Of a stretch of 64,000 nucleotides of DNA, positions 21,110 to 30,456 are shown piece by piece. The stretch spans positions 1 to 64,000 of the forward strand of contig JAINDL010000096.1 in NCBI GenBank assembly GCA_019931245.1. The letters are read 5' to 3'. The notes below the pieces were generated by a model that had not been told where the DNA came from, did no database searches, and was given only the letters and a program-made list of their open reading frames with translations. The stretch comes from Bryobacteraceae bacterium CoA2 C42. Lineage in GTDB: Bacteria > Acidobacteriota > Terriglobia > Bryobacterales > Bryobacteraceae. The position numbers and the translations under genes are program-made. The stretch's first letter is position 1. Every line of letters begins with the position of its first letter.

Positions 21110-23980
21110 ATGCAATCTTTCCCTTTTCCTCACCTCCTTTCGGTTCTTTTTCTTTCCCCGTCACGCAACGCTCTCCCTCGCTTCGTCCTCAGCTTCCTGG
21201 CCTGCCTGCTATCCGCCCTCGCCGCCGACTTCTACGTCGCGCCGAACGGATCGCCCTCCGGCACAGGCCAACTGCAGAACCCGTGGAACCTGCAGACCGC
21301 GCTCAACCACCCCGCCATCGTCCGGCCGGGCGACACCATCTGGGTCCGGGGCGGAACCTACCCCGGCAAGTACCGCAGCGCGCTGCGCGGCGGGGTAAAT
21401 CAGCCGATCGTCGTCCGCCAGTACCCCGGCGAACGCGCCATCCTCGATGCCAACACCAACACCTCCACCCCCGCCGTGCTGACGGCCGACGGCGCCTGGA
21501 CCTGGTTCTGGGGACTCGAGGTGACCAACAGCAATCCCGTCCGGCGCCTCGGCAGCAGCCGCCCCACCGGCATTGACATCTTCGGGCCCAACATCAAGAT
21601 CATCAACATGGTAGTCCACGATAACGGCAGCGGCTTCGGCTTGTGGAACGGCGCCGATGACTCTGAGATCTACGGCACCCTGATCTACTATAACGGCTGG
21701 GAGGGCGGCGACCGCGGCCATGGCCACAGCATCTACTCGCAGAACCGCCTCGGATGGAAACGGATTACCGACAACATCTACTTCAAGTCGTACAGCCATG
21801 GCATCCACATCTACGGATCGGAGAACGCTTTTCTCGATAACTTCCTGATCGAGGGCAACACCGGCTTTGACAACGGCGTGCTCTCCCCATCGTCGGGCGC
21901 GAAAACGCAGTTTCTGATCGGCGGCGGGGTGGTGGCGAAAAACCTGATCCTACGCGACAACGCTACCTTCTTTTCCGGTAACGACGGCCGTAACCACCTT
22001 GGTTACGGGTCCGGGTGCGCCAACCTGCTCGCCGAGCGGAACTTCTTCGTTGCCCCAACGGCCATGCAGCTTAGCTGCACCGGCGTCACCTTCAACGGGA
22101 ATCTCTTTTACGGCGGGTTGAGCGGCATGACCGCCGCGCAGTTTCCCAACAACACCTACACCACCGTGCGGCCCCAGGGCGTACAGGTGCTGGTCCGCCC
22201 CAACCGGTACGAAACCGGCCGCGGCCACGTCACCGTCTACAACTGGGACAACCTGAGCAGCGTGAGCGTTAACCTCTCGACGGTGCTCGCAAGCGGCACC
22301 GCCTATGAGATCCGCGACGCGCAGAACTTCTTCGGCGCACCCGTGGTCAGCGGGGTCTACAACGGCGGAGCGATCACCCTCCCGATGACCGGCACGGCGA
22401 TTTCGCCGCTCACCGGCGTCGCCGAGGTCGCCCTGCTCCACACCCCGGTCCGCTTCGGCAGCTTCATCGTCCTGCCGGTGGCGGGCGGGGCGCCTCCGCC
22501 ACCCGCGCCCGTCAATCTGGCCCCGGCGGTCACCACCGGCCCGGCCCAGACCATCACCCTGCCCGCCACGGCCACCGTCACGGGATCGGCTACCGACGAC
22601 GGCCGGCCGAACGGGCAGCTCACTTACTCGTGGTCCGTCAGCAGCGGCCCGGGGCCGGTCTCGTTCCAGAACGCGGCCACCCCCACGACCACGGCGACGT
22701 TTTCGAGCGCGGGCACCTACCAACTGCGCCTGCTCGTCTCCGATGGACAACTCGCCGCGTCGGCCACCACGCAGGTTACGGTGAACGCCGCACCCGCGCC
22801 ACCGCCCGCTCCCGGCGGCGTCCTCCGCGTCAATGCCGGCGCCGGCCGGCTGACCGACCCGGCCGGCAACGCCTGGGAGGCCGACCGCAACTTCTCCGGC
22901 GGCGCTACGTACGCAGTCACCCGGCCCGTCGGCGGACCCGCCGGCCTGAACCCCTACCAGAGCGTTCGCTATGGCAACTTCACGTACCGCTTTCCGGTGG
23001 CCAACGGTAACTACCGGGTGCTGCTCCGTTTCGCCGAGATCTACCATGAGCGCGCCGGCGCCCGCCTGTTCTCGGTCACGATCAACGGCCAGCCCAAGCT
23101 CACCTCGTTCGATGTCTTCGCCGCCGGCGGCGCCTACACCCCCGTCGACCGGCCGTTCGACATCGCCGTCACGGGCGGAGAGATCGCGCTTGGGTTCGTT
23201 TCGCAAATTGACTATGCCCTCGTCAACGCCATCGAGATTCAGCCGCTCACGACCACCCCGCCGCCGCCGGCCGTCGCCGTGGCGTTGACGCCCGCGACGG
23301 CCACCGTCGCCGCGGGCGGCACGCTGCAGTACAACGCTCAGGTCAGCAACGCGGCCAACTCCGCCGTCACCTGGTCGCTGTCGCCCGCGGTGGGCAACAT
23401 CACCACCGGCGGACTCTACCAGGCCCCGGCCGTCACCACCTCGACGGTGGTCACCGTCCGCGCTACCAGCGTGGCGGACCCGGCAAAGAGCGCGACAGCT
23501 CAACTCACCCTGACGCCGCCTCCCGTTACGCCACCAAGCCCCACGACGTTTACTCCCATTCGGATGAACGCTGGCGGTGCGCGGTACGTAGACACGGCCG
23601 GTATTCCGTGGCTGGCCGAAAGCAGCGTATCGGGAGGCGCCGTGTTTGAGACAACCGCCGCCATCGCCAATACCACCGACCCCGGTCTTTACCGCACCGT
23701 CCGCTACGGCGCCTTCCGCTACACGGTTCCGGTAGCAAACGGGGCCCGCACGGTCCGCCTGCGGTTTGCCGAAATCTACTTCAACCAAACCGGCCGGCGC
23801 GTCTTCAGCGTCCGGATCAACGGAACGCAGGTGCTCACCGGCTTCGACATTACCGCCGCCGGCGGAGCGTTCGCGGCCGTCGACCGCGAGTTCCCGGTGG
23901 AGGTGACCAACGGCGCGGTGGTGATCGAGTTCCTTCCGGTGGTCGAAAACCCCAGCGTCGCCGCGATTGAAATCCGCTAA
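21110..23980 (+). CDS. Secreted beta-helix protein with PKD-like, malectin and Ig-like domains
   Basis: About 956 residues. After an N-terminal export signal (ending LLSALAA) comes a right-handed beta-helix of some 430 residues beginning DFYVAPNGSPSGTG. It is followed by a PKD/cadherin-like domain, a malectin domain (FTYRFPVANGNYRVLLRFAE), a bacterial Ig-like domain (VALTPATATVAAGGTLQYNA) and a second malectin domain (FRYTVPVANGARTVRLRFAE). Malectins bind glucose-rich glycans, so a surface or secreted glycan-binding or degrading role is likely. The beta-helix is paralogous, end to end, with the gene at 26364-27749. The ATG at 21110 is chosen because the long leader begins at the promoter at 20980. 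Confidence 0.8.
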   Translation: MQSFPFPHLLSVLFLSPSRNALPRFVLSFLACLLSALAADFYVAPNGSPSGTGQLQNPWNLQTALNHPAIVRPGDTIWVRGGTYPGKYRSALRGGVNQPIVVRQYPGERAILDANTNTSTPAVLTADGAWTWFWGLEVTNSNPVRRLGSSRPTGIDIFGPNIKIINMVVHDNGSGFGLWNGADDSEIYGTLIYYNGWEGGDRGHGHSIYSQNRLGWKRITDNIYFKSYSHGIHIYGSENAFLDNFLIEGNTGFDNGVLSPSSGAKTQFLIGGGVVAKNLILRDNATFFSGNDGRNHLGYGSGCANLLAERNFFVAPTAMQLSCTGVTFNGNLFYGGLSGMTAAQFPNNTYTTVRPQGVQVLVRPNRYETGRGHVTVYNWDNLSSVSVNLSTVLASGTAYEIRDAQNFFGAPVVSGVYNGGAITLPMTGTAISPLTGVAEVALLHTPVRFGSFIVLPVAGGAPPPPAPVNLAPAVTTGPAQTITLPATATVTGSATDDGRPNGQLTYSWSVSSGPGPVSFQNAATPTTTATFSSAGTYQLRLLVSDGQLAASATTQVTVNAAPAPPPAPGGVLRVNAGAGRLTDPAGNAWEADRNFSGGATYAVTRPVGGPAGLNPYQSVRYGNFTYRFPVANGNYRVLLRFAEIYHERAGARLFSVTINGQPKLTSFDVFAAGGAYTPVDRPFDIAVTGGEIALGFVSQIDYALVNAIEIQPLTTTPPPPAVAVALTPATATVAAGGTLQYNAQVSNAANSAVTWSLSPAVGNITTGGLYQAPAVTTSTVVTVRATSVADPAKSATAQLTLTPPPVTPPSPTTFTPIRMNAGGARYVDTAGIPWLAESSVSGGAVFETTAAIANTTDPGLYRTVRYGAFRYTVPVANGARTVRLRFAEIYFNQTGRRVFSVRINGTQVLTGFDITAAGGAFAAVDREFPVEVTNGAVVIEFLPVVENPSVAAIEIR

Positions 23981-24004
23981 CCACACCCGTTAACCCAACC
24001 CTTG

Positions 24005-24021
24005 CCCGGCCTCAGGCCGGG
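24005..24021. terminator. Bidirectional terminator hairpin
   Basis: CCCGGCC (24005-24011) and GGCCGGG (24015-24021) form a 7-bp stem with a TCA loop between two converging genes. The loop is the stop codon of the leftward gene, so the hairpin overlaps its last codons. On the plus strand it is followed by GAGTTT. Confidence 0.5.
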
Positions 24022-26333
24022 TGAGTTTCCCGCACCACGTACAGAGTAACCGGCGGCGCCGGAGCCGCCGCCCTCTGCCGCGGGCGGAATAGATACGCCG
24101 CCAAATAGAACAAGCCCGCCGCCACCGCCAGCGACCGGAGCCCGGTGGCCATCGAGAGCGATTCCGCCAGCCCGCCAAGCAACGCTCCGATGAGATTCGA
24201 ACCCAGGGCCGAGCCCTGAAAACCGGCCGCCGAAAAGCTGCGGAGGAAGATCATACCGGCAAACAGGACGGGCAGGCACAGCACCACCCCGCCAGCCAGG
24301 GCGCGCTGCCAGAAGGAGGGAAACAGGAGCGCTTCAACGGGCGTGCCATAGGCGACGGCAATGCTCGCCCAGAGACAAAGATAGAGCCAGAGGACCGGCA
24401 GCCGCGGGTAGCGGGCGGCCAGCGTGTTGCCGAGCATGATCAGCAGCAGCAACGCCGAAATGACCACCGAGTTCACCATCCACGTGGTGCCGAACAGGAG
24501 CGCCATCCTGCTGACGATCTGGGCTTCGAGCAGCAGGAACGCCGCGCCGAGGAAGAAGAAGTGCCAGTGACTGCCGGGTGCCGGCGCCGGGCCCGCGGCG
24601 AGGCCGAACGGACCGGTGGCGCGGACGGCGAGGATAGAGACAAGAGCGATCACCAGCGAAATCAGGCCGACGCTTACCGGCAGCCCGGGCTTCTCCTGAT
24701 AGAAGTACGGCCAGTCGTCGGTGGTAACCGGCGCGGGGGTGATGGGCATGCGGCTGTGGGCATCAACGTACGCGCGCACCCGCGGGTTAGCCAGGGCGCG
24801 CTCCAGCGTGGCCGGCGAACCGGACAGGAAGAAGCTGCCTTCGGTGGTGTAGGAAGGCTCGGCTTCGAGCTGCACCGGGGCTTGGCCAAACACCTGCGTC
24901 AGCGATGCCCGCAGACGCCCGGCGATCCACGGCCGGTCGACCCAGAACTTCATGACGAGCACGCCGTCGGGCTTGAGCAGCTTCCGGGCGGCGGCCAGCG
25001 CCTCGACCGTGTAGACGTAGTTATCGATGCGGATGTTCGAGAAGTGCGAAGAGGAGGTGTGCGAGTCGAGCAGGGAGAACAGGATCAGGTCGAACTGTTC
25101 CTGGCTGTTTTGCACATAGGCGCGGGCATCGGCGAGCACGGTCTGCACCTGCGGAGAGTCGTAGGGCCGCTCCGGATGCAGCCGCCGGCCCTCGCGAAGA
25201 ATCAGCGGATCGATTTCGACGGCGACCACGCGGCCGGCGCCGTTGCGGATGGCCGCCGCGACGTCGTTGCCGGAGCCCGCGCCGAGCACGAGCACCGATG
25301 GGGGCGCGGGGACGAACTGGTAGGGAATGTTATAGGCATTCCATTCGATCGGCACCCCGCGCAGCAGGTGCGGATGCGCGGCGAGGAAGGGCGCCGACAG
25401 GTTGATCATGACCTGATACCAGCTGTCGTTGGTGCTGACGTTGTGACCGATGAGGGTGCCGTCGGTATCGCGCCACTCCGCAATCGACAGTTTCTGATAG
25501 GGCGACCAGAGAACCGTGCGGCCGGCCGGGGTGATGGCCGCTAAAGCGGCGCACAGCGCAAAGACCAGCGCGGCGCCCGCCGCCAGCCGTCGCACCGGCC
25601 AAAGGAGCCCGGCCAGCATCAACCCACCGAGCAGAAACCAAACCGGCGGGGGCTGCGAGTACAGACACAGCAAGGTGTAGACCAGCACTCCCGCCAGACT
25701 CGCGGCCACATTGACCGTGTAGGCCGTAACGCCGTTGCGCGCCCGTTCGAGGTACCAAGCCACCAGCTGGCCGATCGGCACGAACAGCAGCGCGATCAGC
25801 GCGAAGATCGGCACGACCACGACCATCGCTCCCACCAGCCCCTTGATCGACTGCGGCGTGAACGACATCGTCGGGACGCTCCAGAGGTGCACGCTCGAGA
25901 AGGCGCCCAGGTAGTCGGGCAGTTCGCTGACCAGCTGCCGCAGAGGCGGAAACGGCGTCTTGATCAGGAACGCGAGCCAGGCCAGGGGCAGCAGCATCGC
26001 ACCGAGACGGATGGGGCGGTGCGACAGATGCGAACCCAGTCCGAAGCCGAGGAAGCAGGCGATGAGAACGAAGTTTTTGAAGTAGGCAAAGATGCGGATC
26101 TCGGAGGAGACCCAGCGGATCAGCAGCAGTTCGACAAACAGCCCGAACAGGCTGGCCAGGATTAGCGCGAAGTAGGAGAAGCCGCCCAGTTGCTGGGGCC
26201 GGAACTCGGCGAGCAGCAGACGGCCCGCCAGACCGGGGGCCGGCGTGGCGCCGGGGCGGTAGCTGCGAAACAGGACGATAGCCAGCAGCGATCCGCTGAG
26301 CACGATGAAGAGAAACGTCGGGAGAAGAGTCAT
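24012..26333 (-). CDS. Multi-pass membrane protein with spermidine-synthase-like methyltransferase domain
   Basis: A 773-residue protein with about six or seven N-terminal membrane segments (up to about residue 270), a cytoplasmic Rossmann domain, and about six more membrane segments at the C-terminus. The Rossmann domain has VLVLGAGSGNDVAA (glycine loop at 351-357), an acidic ribose-binding E373 (VEID) and LILFSLLDSH, as in spermidine synthases and SAM methyltransferases. Such fused membrane proteins are common in Acidobacteria and have no established function; polyamine synthesis should not be assumed. It is the last gene of the long leftward gene train. Confidence 0.75.
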   Translation of the reverse strand: MTLLPTFLFIVLSGSLLAIVLFRSYRPGATPAPGLAGRLLLAEFRPQQLGGFSYFALILASLFGLFVELLLIRWVSSEIRIFAYFKNFVLIACFLGFGLGSHLSHRPIRLGAMLLPLAWLAFLIKTPFPPLRQLVSELPDYLGAFSSVHLWSVPTMSFTPQSIKGLVGAMVVVVPIFALIALLFVPIGQLVAWYLERARNGVTAYTVNVAASLAGVLVYTLLCLYSQPPPVWFLLGGLMLAGLLWPVRRLAAGAALVFALCAALAAITPAGRTVLWSPYQKLSIAEWRDTDGTLIGHNVSTNDSWYQVMINLSAPFLAAHPHLLRGVPIEWNAYNIPYQFVPAPPSVLVLGAGSGNDVAAAIRNGAGRVVAVEIDPLILREGRRLHPERPYDSPQVQTVLADARAYVQNSQEQFDLILFSLLDSHTSSSHFSNIRIDNYVYTVEALAAARKLLKPDGVLVMKFWVDRPWIAGRLRASLTQVFGQAPVQLEAEPSYTTEGSFFLSGSPATLERALANPRVRAYVDAHSRMPITPAPVTTDDWPYFYQEKPGLPVSVGLISLVIALVSILAVRATGPFGLAAGPAPAPGSHWHFFFLGAAFLLLEAQIVSRMALLFGTTWMVNSVVISALLLLIMLGNTLAARYPRLPVLWLYLCLWASIAVAYGTPVEALLFPSFWQRALAGGVVLCLPVLFAGMIFLRSFSAAGFQGSALGSNLIGALLGGLAESLSMATGLRSLAVAAGLFYLAAYLFRPRQRAAAPAPPVTLYVVRETHPA

Positions 26334-26363
26334 GGCAGTGCCGGATTCCTTCGAAAGATCTGA

Positions 26364-27749
26364 TTAGGGGATAGCGGGAAGGCGGCCGGAGCCGTTCTCC
26401 CCGCCGCGGCGGCGCACCGGCGAAGCGTAGGGCAACAGCAGAAAGGCGCCGAACTCGGACGGGGTATGCCGGGCCTGCGCGCCCGGCTCGCCCACGGGCG
26501 TAGCGATGGTGGTGAGGTTGAGCGGCAGGCTTACCGGCCGCCCGTCGAACACGCCGCCGGCCACGGGCGGCCCGAGCGGGTTCTGCAGGTCCCGGATCGC
26601 AAAGACCTGGCCGGGCCGCAGGAAGGGGGACAGATCGACGGGCACCCGGTCGCGAAGGTCCCAGTTGAATACGGCGAGGTGGGCGCGGCCGGGTTCGTAC
26701 TCATTCGGACGAACAAAGACGCGGGTACCGGTGGGGCGGGTGCGGACGTACGTGTTCCGCGCGAGTTGGGCCTCGGGCAGCCCAAAGATGTAGGGGTGGA
26801 AGAAGTTGTCCTCGATGACGACGTTGCGGCATTCGATGGCGACCAGCCCGCCGTTGGCGAAGTAGTTCCGCCGGACGGCCATGCCGTCGCAGCCGGCCCG
26901 GTAGCCGATGTTGTTCTGGCCCACGAGCGGGGAGGGCGAGAAGTAGGTGTAATTGTCGGCCAGCAGGTTGTCCCGGGCCACGGTACCGCCGCCGAGAAGA
27001 ATGTTGCGGGTGATGCCGGTGCGCGAGAGGGCTCCGTTGTCGAAAGCGATATTGCCTTCGACGCGGAACTGGTTCAGAGACGCCTCCTCCGAGCCGTAGA
27101 TATGGATGCCGTGGCTGAAGGAGTTGAAGAAGACCGAGTCGGTGATCCGCTTGACGCCCTGCTCGTTCTGCGCGTAGACGGCGTGGCCGTGGCCGCGGTC
27201 CGGCCCGTCCCAGCCGTTGTTGTAGACGATGACGCCGTAGAGCTGCGAGTCGACCGAGTTCGACCAGAAGCCGATGCCGCTGCCGTGGTCATGTACGAGG
27301 CAGTTGATGAGACGGACGCCGGTGCCGAAGATGTCGACGCCGGTGGGCCGGCCGGTGGCCGGCGTGGGGTAGGTTCGCCGGGGATGAGAGTTGAGGATCT
27401 CGAGGCCCCAGATCCAGGCGTAGGCGCCGCGGATGGTGAAAACGGCGGGGAGCAGGCTATCGCTTTCGCCATCGATCACGGCGCGTGCCGCCGGCGCGGC
27501 GCGCACGACGATGGGCCGGGCGGCGGTGCCCCGCAAGAGGCTCGTGAAGGAACCGCGATAGGTCCCCTCGCCCACCCAGATGGTGTCGCCCGGCAACACG
27601 GCCGCGGGCTGGGCGAGAGCGGTCGAGAGGTCCCACGGCGAGGCCACCGAACCGTTGCCGCCGGGCGATCCGAAGGGGCTAACAAAGAACTCCGCCGCGC
27701 CGGCCAACCCGGCGGCGGAGAGTAGACACAGGATCAGAGACAGTCGCAT
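26364..27749 (-). CDS. Secreted right-handed beta-helix protein
   Basis: A 461-residue protein with a signal peptide (MRLSLILCLLSAAGLAGA) and a parallel beta-helix starting AEFFVSPFGSPGGNGS. It matches the beta-helix part of the gene at 21110 almost block for block, for instance PTGVDIFG, DRGHGHAVYAQN and SHGIHIYGSE. It has no malectin or Ig-like domains. The ATG at 27749 lies 6 bp after the stop of the upstream glycosyltransferase, so the two are co-transcribed. The function is likely polysaccharide cleavage, epimerisation or binding at the cell surface, but no catalytic residues can be named. Confidence 0.75.
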   Translation of the reverse strand: MRLSLILCLLSAAGLAGAAEFFVSPFGSPGGNGSVASPWDLSTALAQPAAVLPGDTIWVGEGTYRGSFTSLLRGTAARPIVVRAAPAARAVIDGESDSLLPAVFTIRGAYAWIWGLEILNSHPRRTYPTPATGRPTGVDIFGTGVRLINCLVHDHGSGIGFWSNSVDSQLYGVIVYNNGWDGPDRGHGHAVYAQNEQGVKRITDSVFFNSFSHGIHIYGSEEASLNQFRVEGNIAFDNGALSRTGITRNILLGGGTVARDNLLADNYTYFSPSPLVGQNNIGYRAGCDGMAVRRNYFANGGLVAIECRNVVIEDNFFHPYIFGLPEAQLARNTYVRTRPTGTRVFVRPNEYEPGRAHLAVFNWDLRDRVPVDLSPFLRPGQVFAIRDLQNPLGPPVAGGVFDGRPVSLPLNLTTIATPVGEPGAQARHTPSEFGAFLLLPYASPVRRRGGENGSGRLPAIP

Positions 27750-27755
27750 AAGCAC

Positions 27756-29435
27756 TCACTCGCCGCCAGGACGGGGGCAGTTGACGGGTTGGGCCGCGCC
27801 GACGAGGGCCACGCCGCGGGCGTCGTCGTAGCCGGCCGTTACCCAGCGGCGGCGACCCAGGGAGCAGACCACGTCCCGGCGCCGCGCGGGGCCGGGGTCG
27901 GCCATGAGGAAGAGCGGGGCGCGGCGCCAGTCGGGCGGATTGGGATTGAGGTCGAAGGCGCGAAAATGAACGCTGTTCCGGAGGAACACGACGGCGTCAT
28001 CAAGAGGAAGTTCGCGCACGGCGCGCAGGACTTGCCGGGAGGGGGCGTGCGCGTCGAGCAGGCGACGGCCGTACACCGGGAACAGCACCATCTGCAGCAG
28101 CAGACACGCCCCGAGCGCCAGACGAGCGGCCTGGGGCCGACCGGCCCAGAACTCGGTCCATCCGAGGGCGCCGAGCAGCGCCATCAGGAAGAACGTTTCA
28201 AAGTAGTAGCGCTCGCCGACCAGCGAGAACGAGGAGCGGGACTGGGCAAGGTAAGCAACCACGAGCGAAGCGGCCAGCGCGGCCAGCAGCAGGATCACCT
28301 TCGAGCGCCGCCGGTTGCGCCAGACGGCGAAGCCCGCCAGGGGAGGGAGAAAAGGGAAGCCGGCCAGCACGGTCTCGCCCAGGGCGTGGGCGGTGAGCGT
28401 GGTCAGGTTCCGCCAAAGGCTCGCCGGGGAGAGGGATACTTCGGCGATCTCGCGCGTTCCCGTGTAGAGGGCATAGGCATGAGGCCAGTAGGCACCCGTC
28501 ACCAGCTTGTTGAACCAGAGCAGGACGAACAAAGCGAGGACGGCCGCGGCGGCGCCCGCCCCCGCCAGCAGCAGCGCTTTACGCCAGCGAAAACGCAGCA
28601 ACCACAGCGCGCCCAGCCCCAGCAGCGAACCGGTCCAGGCGGCGACGTAGGGACGCACGAGTGCCAGCAGAAACAGCGCCAGCAGCATGCCGCCCAGAGC
28701 GCGGGCCGGATGGCGTCCCCGCCAGGCCAGCAGCAGGCAGTAGAGCGCCAGGGCCAGGAGCAGGCACGCGGGAGCGTGCGAGAGGTAGTCCACGCAGCTC
28801 AACGTGAAGAAGGGCGAGGCGGCCAGCAGCAGCACGGCATGCTCCGCCACCACGATGCCAAACAGCAGCAGGCCAATACGCCAGGTGAGCCACAGGATCA
28901 TGAGCCCGGCCAGCGGATTCAGCAGCCGCTCTCCGTGCACGAGCGTTGCCGGCGCGAGCAGGGCCGGCCAACCCGGCGGATACTTTCCGAACCATCGCCC
29001 CTCGTGCATCAGATGATGCTGGAAGTGGAACAAGCGCGGCGGCGCTACCTCAGCCGGCGACTCCGCCGTCAGGCGGCCGGCCGCGAAGAGCCGGGCCTGA
29101 AACAGGTAGGCGCTCTCGTCACCGGAGTAGATGGCATCGCCGAGGTGGGCCGCCAGCGGCATGGCCACGGCGCACAGCAACAGGATAGCGGCGTATCGCA
29201 GTTCGCGGCCAAACGGCTCACCGACGGCTACCCCGGCGGCCCGGCGAAACCGCAGCGCCGCCGGCAGCAGCAGTCCGTACTGGACGACCAGCAGCGCCGC
29301 CTTAGCATAACGGTCCCAGGCCAGCCAGCCGAGCGCCACGGCGGCGCCCAAGCCAACCGAAGCCAGCAGGCCCGCGAGCCAAAGCCCGGGGACGGCCACG
29401 GAGGCGACACGCGGAGGAGCCGGAGTAGAGATCAT
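27756..29435 (-). CDS. Membrane glycosyltransferase, GT39/ArnT-like
   Basis: A 559-residue protein with about eleven predicted membrane segments. The first loop has GDESAYLFQARLFAAGRLT, the acidic D-E pair expected of the GT-C catalytic loop. KYPPGWPALLAP follows, typical of PMT/ArnT-like enzymes that use polyprenyl-phosphate sugars at the outer face of the inner membrane. It probably adds a sugar to lipid, protein or polysaccharide in the periplasm. The ATG at 29435 is chosen; the longer open frame upstream overlaps the next gene and lacks family similarity. Confidence 0.75.
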   Translation of the reverse strand: MISTPAPPRVASVAVPGLWLAGLLASVGLGAAVALGWLAWDRYAKAALLVVQYGLLLPAALRFRRAAGVAVGEPFGRELRYAAILLLCAVAMPLAAHLGDAIYSGDESAYLFQARLFAAGRLTAESPAEVAPPRLFHFQHHLMHEGRWFGKYPPGWPALLAPATLVHGERLLNPLAGLMILWLTWRIGLLLFGIVVAEHAVLLLAASPFFTLSCVDYLSHAPACLLLALALYCLLLAWRGRHPARALGGMLLALFLLALVRPYVAAWTGSLLGLGALWLLRFRWRKALLLAGAGAAAAVLALFVLLWFNKLVTGAYWPHAYALYTGTREIAEVSLSPASLWRNLTTLTAHALGETVLAGFPFLPPLAGFAVWRNRRRSKVILLLAALAASLVVAYLAQSRSSFSLVGERYYFETFFLMALLGALGWTEFWAGRPQAARLALGACLLLQMVLFPVYGRRLLDAHAPSRQVLRAVRELPLDDAVVFLRNSVHFRAFDLNPNPPDWRRAPLFLMADPGPARRRDVVCSLGRRRWVTAGYDDARGVALVGAAQPVNCPRPGGE

Positions 29436-29455
29436 CGGGTAGTCATCCAGCCGCG

Positions 29456-30445
29456 TTAGTGGCGCTGCGTGTAGCCGGTTTCGAACAGCCCCTGCCAGGT
29501 GCCGATACCGTAGGCGAGGTGAATCGAGGCGGCAACGGGCAGAAACAGCAGACACGCCGCGCCGTATTGCGGCACCTTGGCGACCATTGCGACGAGGCCG
29601 GCGGCCACATACGCCGCCACGCCCAGCAGCGCGGGCAGCCGCAGCGCGGGAACGAAGATGGCGCCCAGCAGCCCGAGCAGCAGAAAGGCCGTCCAGGCCG
29701 CGGGCGCCAACTGCCGCCAACTGCCGATCTGTCCGTTCCGGCGAAACACGTTGAGCTTGTAGCGGCCATAGCGCCAGTACTGCTCCAGCGCCTTGGTCCA
29801 GGTGGGTCGCGCGTTGTAGTCGAGTTGAATGGCGGGATCGAAGTAGAGCGTTTCGCCGCGGGAGACGAGGCGCAGGTTGAACTCATCATCCTGATTCGTC
29901 AGGAAGCTCTCATCAAACAGGCCATGCCGGGCAAAGACCTCGCGCCGGTAGCAGCCGAAGACGACGGTGTCGACCGGGCCGGGCGGCCCGCCCACCCGGA
30001 AGCGCACGTTGCCCACGCCGAACGGAGAACTGAGGGCGGCGGCAATCGCGTTGCCGATGAAGGTGTGGCTGACCGTGCGGAGGAGTCCGCCCGCGGCGGC
30101 CGCCTCCGGGTGGGCCGCCAGGACGGCGAGGTTGGCCTGCACCCAGTTGGGCGCGGGTACGGAGTGGGCCCCGAAGATCGCGATGAATTGGCCGCGGGCC
30201 GCGCGGATACCCGCGTTGAACGCCATGGGGGTGCGGCGCGCGGGGTTATGCAGCAGACGGACGCGGCTGTCTTCAGTGGTGGCGATCCGTTCGACGAGCG
30301 CGGCCGAGCCGTCTTCGGAATCGCCGTCCACCACCAGCAGTTCGATCTCGCGGACGCTGCCCCGGAGGAAGCCGCGCAGGCAGTTTTCGATATAGCTCGC
30401 CTCGTTGCGGCAGGCAATCACGATGGAAACAATCGGAGAGGACAT
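29456..30445 (-). CDS. Glycosyltransferase family 2, ExoA-like
   Basis: A 329-residue GT-A enzyme. SIVIACRNEASYIENCLRGF opens the nucleotide-binding fold, VVDGDSEDGS carries the DxD-like site, and NQDDEFNLRL is the acceptor/base motif. Three hydrophobic segments at the C-terminus tether it to the inner membrane, as in the succinoglycan transferase ExoA. It should add a sugar to a lipid-linked intermediate. The ATG at 30445 has a strong GGAGG seven bases upstream; the longer reading from 30499 is not needed. Confidence 0.85.
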   Translation of the reverse strand: MSSPIVSIVIACRNEASYIENCLRGFLRGSVREIELLVVDGDSEDGSAALVERIATTEDSRVRLLHNPARRTPMAFNAGIRAARGQFIAIFGAHSVPAPNWVQANLAVLAAHPEAAAAGGLLRTVSHTFIGNAIAAALSSPFGVGNVRFRVGGPPGPVDTVVFGCYRREVFARHGLFDESFLTNQDDEFNLRLVSRGETLYFDPAIQLDYNARPTWTKALEQYWRYGRYKLNVFRRNGQIGSWRQLAPAAWTAFLLLGLLGAIFVPALRLPALLGVAAYVAAGLVAMVAKVPQYGAACLLFLPVAASIHLAYGIGTWQGLFETGYTQRH

Positions 30446-30456
30446 GAACACCTCCA

